Positions 59,901 through 64,000 of a stretch of DNA of 64,000 nt are shown piece after piece (positions within the stretch are counted from its first letter, which is position 1; every line of letters begins with the position of its first letter). This DNA comes from Selaginella moellendorffii (taxonomy: Eukaryota; Streptophyta; Lycopodiopsida; Selaginellales; Selaginellaceae): positions 658,078 to 722,077 of the forward strand of contig NW_003314262.1 in NCBI RefSeq assembly GCF_000143415.4, written 5' to 3'. The notes beneath the pieces were generated by a model. It did not search any database and was not told where the DNA came from. It worked only from the letters and a program-made list of their open reading frames with translations. The translations under genes and the position numbers were made by a program.

Positions 59901-61210
59901 GGATTCTCATCCTTGATTTCATGCGCGTGGCAAAACAGGTGACGGGACTTGTGAAGGAGGGCACGGGACGGACAACTCTGAGCATTGGTGATGGAGCCAA
60001 CGACGTGGGAATGATCCAAGAGGCTGATATAGGTGTTGGCATCAGTGGTCTCGAAGGCATGCAGGTAGGGTGATCCTGGATTTCTGGATGCTCCTTAACC
60101 GCAGTGGGTGTTTGCAGGCAGTCATGGCCAGCGACTTCTCTATCGCACAGTTCAGGTTCCTGGAGCGCTTGCTCATTGTCCACGGGCATTGGTGTTACAA
60201 GCGTATCGCGCAGATGGTAAGCCTGGCTCCCGCCTCACTCATTGACCAATGCATCCCTACAGATTTGCTACTTTTTCTACAAGAACATCACGTTTGGCCT
60301 CACCCTGTTTTACTACGAGGCGTACACCAGCTTCTCGGGTCAGACTGCATACAACGATTGGTATATGTCCCTGTTCAATGTGTTTTTTACGTCGCTCCCG
60401 GTGATTGCGCTGGGGGTTTTTGAGCAAGACGTATCGGCCAGAGTGTGCCTGATGGTGAGTGAGTGAGCGAGCGAGCGAGTGTAACGAAGGACAGGGATTG
60501 ATGGTGGCTTGGTGGTGTTCTGTGCTGTGCAGTTTCCGACGCTTTACCAGCAGGGCCCCAGGAACTTGTTCTTCAGCTGGTCCCGGATCCTGGGCTGGAT
60601 GGCCAACGGCGTCTACAGCTCGCTTGTCACCTTCGTCTTTGCGGCAGGCCTGTACCGGGTGGCGGCGTTCCGGCGGGGTGGGGAGGTGGCGGAGCTGGCC
60701 ATTCTGGGGGCCAGCATGTACACGTGTGTGGTGTGGACAGTCAACGCGCAGGTGGCGCTGGCCATCAGCTACTTCACCTGGATCCAGCACCTCGTCATCT
60801 GGGGGAGCATCGGCCTCTGGTACATCTTCTTGCTGCTCTACGGCGCTGTGGATCCGCGCCTCTCCACCACCGCCTACATGGTGCTGCGCGACGGCCTTGG
60901 CCCAGCCCCAGTCTACTGGCTGACAACCGCATTGATACCCCTCGCCTGCGTCCTCCCTTACTTCCTCTTCACCGCCTTCCAGCGCACCTTCAAGCCCATG
61001 GATCACCACATCATCCAGGAGATACGCCACCTGCAGCGGGACTTTACCGATCCAGGCATGTGGCTGCGGGAGCGGTCCAAGGCCGTGGAGAGGACCTCCA
61101 TTGGGGTCAGTGCGCGGGTGGAGGCGCGGATCCGGCACATGAAGAAGAACAAGGGGCGCCACCACCTTTTCTCTCCCATCCGGGACACCACCACCGCCAC
61201 CACACCATAG
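56947..61210 (+). CDS. P4-type ATPase, aminophospholipid flippase (ALA family)
   Basis: Moves lipids across membranes. Start [19 protein letters not shown]-terminal block [32 protein letters not shown] and the DGET actuator loop ([13 protein letters not shown]) precede a gap of 100 N. After it come [19 protein letters not shown], the TM3-TM4 segments with [12 protein letters not shown] (P-I-S-L, P4 type), the phosphorylation site DKTGTLT, the nucleotide-binding [39 protein letters not shown] and six C-terminal membrane segments. The end is RDTTTATTP at 61208. Gene has long exons and short introns. Group is ALA4-12-like. The gap keeps part of the actuator-to-TM3 link unseen. Confidence 0.9.
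57771..57870. other. Assembly gap of 100 N in the P4-ATPase gene
   Basis: Exactly 100 N, a placeholder size. Frames on both sides are open, but 100 is not a multiple of three, so the real length differs. Related ATPases have about 30 residues at this place. Confidence 0.95.
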
Positions 61211-61344
61211 TGCTCACAGACGCGTACACCAACACAATCCAAATTTTGTTAGGACGACAACGACGCGAGGACCGACCCTGCCTGTACACACGCAGCCTAG
61301 TATACATACAGACGACGTTCCTAGATGGTATAACCGTTCTGGAT

Positions 61345-61389
61345 TCGTTCGTTCATTCATTCATTCATTCATTCATTCATTTCATTCAT
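61345..61389. repeat. (TTCA)n tetranucleotide repeat
   Basis: About ten units with slight changes (GTTCGTTCATTCATT...), between the convergent P4-ATPase and RAB23 genes. Confidence 0.85.
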
Positions 61390-61407
61390 GTCAGTCACCC
61401 CGTCACG

Positions 61408-62498
<1,091 letters not shown>

Positions 62499-62638
62499 GG
62501 TGGGCAGTTTGCTTGCTCTCCAAACGGGTGGTGCCACGTGGTTTTAGGGCTTGTCTGTTGTTTGCACGGAGGAGGGGATACATATCATCCTCCCGCGCTT
62601 TTTGCCGGCTGCGCACACCCCTGCCGCCCGCAAAAGAG
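62499..62638. promoter_or_regulatory. Shared promoter, RAB23 / CCDC40
   Basis: 140 bp between divergent ATGs. It has a perfect G-box CCACGTGG (62534-62541). Co-expression in sperm-forming cells would be expected but is inferred. Confidence 0.5.
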
Positions 62639-64000
62639 ATGGCGGCGGGCAGTGAGGAGGAGCAAGACAAGCTTGTGGTGAAGCTGAATGAGCATCCATC
62701 GCTGGTCGGGGCTCAGGAGGCCCTCAGGGCGGAGCTGTCCCGTAAGAAGGAGGATCTGCGCGACAGGGTCCGGGAGAAACAGGTGCTCCTCGCCAGCGCC
62801 ACCAGGCGAAGAGAGGAAGTGGGCGTGCAGCTCTATGGCTTGCAGAAGACTCTGGCCAGCATCCACATTGCTGTGACCAAGACCGAGGACGTGCTTGCTG
62901 CCCGGGTGGAAGAGCAGGAAAAGGTTCTAAGCTAATCAAAGTTTGCACCGCCCTTTGAATCATCCTTGTCCAGGCCAAGGCACAACTGCTGGATGCTCAA
63001 GTCTCATACAAGGACAGATGGAGCGAGATGAACGCCATGCAAGACAAGCTCGAGGCGTGCCACATCGACCTGGACAACCTGGCCTCGACGCTCAAGCAGG
63101 TGGACAGCTACAACGACAAGCTCAAGAGCGACATCGCCGTCAGCCGGCGGGCCACATACGCCATGGAGGAGATCATCTCCAAAGCCGAGAAAGGCAAAAA
63201 GGACCAAGACTTTTACATTGCCGTCCAGCAGGAGCGGTTGAGGCGCTACTACCAGAGGCAGGCCCTGTGCAGGGCCCAGTTCGAAGGTATGTCAACACTA
63301 AAGCCGACCTGCGCTACATGTTTTTGTGTGTGTGTGCGTGTGTGTGTGTGTGTGTGTGGCTTGAGTGTGTACAGCTCAACAGCGGGAGACCAAGATGGCT
63401 GTGGCGGCACTGTCGGAATTTGGAATTGAAATGGAGAGTATCAATACAGAGAAGAAACAGCTGACCGACCAGTGGAAGTCGGCACTGATTGTGTTGGGAC
63501 GCTGCGACGAGGCCCTGCAGGTAACATGTTGAAATATGCTCTGCTGCTCCTGGCTTCATTCAGCCTGCTTTAGCTGCTTGGTCTAGCCAGGCCTTGGTGG
63601 ATGCTGCAAGCAAGCAAAGAGAGCAAGACCTGTCCATACAGGGAGAGAAACACCGGTACCGCAAGGACATAAGGCTGGAGCGTGACAAGGGCGATACCAA
63701 GCTGGCGCTGCTCAAGAAGTATGGCTCGCAGATCAAGCATCTCAACAAGCGGATCACCAAAGTCGCTGCTAAGCGCAACACCGTGCTGCAAAAGTACGCA
63801 GCCATGATGCTGACAATGGAAGAGACGGAGAGGAGCGAGGTCAAGGTGAAGGAGGAAAGGGATGTCCTCGAGCAAGACTACAAGGTAACAATAGGTGTCT
63901 TGTGAGCATTGCTGATGCATGCATGGCTTGGGCAGGTGATTGAAAAGGCTTACCTCAAGCAGTGCCAGACAATCAATGACCTCGAGACGAAGATGCTGGT
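62639..64000 (+). CDS. CCDC40: CCDC40/FAP172 flagellar axoneme protein, 5' part
   Basis: Runs off the window end. Start MAAGSEEEQDKLVVKLNEHP. Long coiled coil with blocks that match CCDC40: REEVGVQLYGLQKTLAS (early), AYKDRWSEM-type helix, DLDNLASTLKQVDSYNDKLKSD, ALCRAQFEAQQRETKMAVAALSEFG, INTEKKQLTDQWKSALIVLGRCDEAL and KRITKVAAKRNTVLQKYA. With CCDC39 it forms the 96-nm ruler that places dynein arms and radial spokes along motile flagella (Chlamydomonas PF7). Exon borders are short-intron GT-AG; a TG run lies in one intron. Reading was by pattern and not a search. Confidence 0.85.
63325..63358 (+). repeat. (TG)n run in a CCDC40 intron
   Basis: Near-perfect TG dinucleotide run with one CG interruption, within an intron just before its acceptor. 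Confidence 0.85.

Overview
The window is nuclear DNA from a compact, intron-poor land-plant genome. Most introns are only about 50-60 nt with ordinary GT-AG borders, exons are GC-rich, and genes lie tens to a few hundred bases apart, often head-to-head. Plant markers are numerous: plastid-division dynamin DRP5B/ARC5, phylloquinone prenyltransferase ABC4, FtsH11-type protease, MAP70, a membrane-tethered NAC factor, an ATX-type trithorax methyltransferase, a trihelix factor and a PPR protein. The right end adds RAB23 and CCDC40, genes of motile flagella that seed plants with non-swimming sperm lack. Together these point to a seedless plant with swimming sperm. My inference is a lycophyte such as Selaginella, not proven from the sequence alone.

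Layout. 1-3412: a decayed Ty3/gypsy retrotransposon on the minus strand, with a short 174-bp 5' LTR, gag, and pol in a -1 frame with a later frameshift; the window edge cuts it. 3413-16007: minus-strand genes for ABC4/MenA prenyltransferase, a TrmA/RlmD-like RNA methyltransferase, a trihelix factor, an unknown acidic protein, a LEA-like protein, an intronless PPR protein, a UPF0548 protein and a basic unknown. 16771-21766: the ATX-type gene. 21897-26145 (minus): a tail-anchored unknown, a divergent phosphoglycerate-kinase-like protein and a plastid DUF493 protein. 26268-29066: DRP5B, followed by a decayed copy of its last exon. 29661-34694: HAD 5'-nucleotidase, TPR protein, METTL21-like methyltransferase and uroporphyrinogen-III synthase. 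34773-39290: a coiled-coil protein and eIF2D. 39291-49052 (minus): thioredoxin-like protein, Cu/Zn-SOD, organellar-type AspRS, NAC factor and M3 peptidase. 49218-61210 (plus): FtsH11-like protease, UBC9/SCE1, MAP70 and a P4-ATPase interrupted by a 100-N assembly gap. 61408-64000: RAB23 (minus) and CCDC40 (plus, running off the end) share a 140-bp promoter.

Themes. The genes do not form an operon, but several neighbours share arrangement and probably regulation. Five divergent pairs have ATGs only 29-165 bp apart, several with telo-box (AAACCCTAA-like) or G-box (CACGTG) sequences between them. Convergent pairs abut just as closely; eIF2D and the thioredoxin-like gene have stop codons that touch (TGATCA). 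The RAB23-CCDC40 pair is the most notable observation: two genes tied to cilia and flagella sharing one promoter region in a plant.
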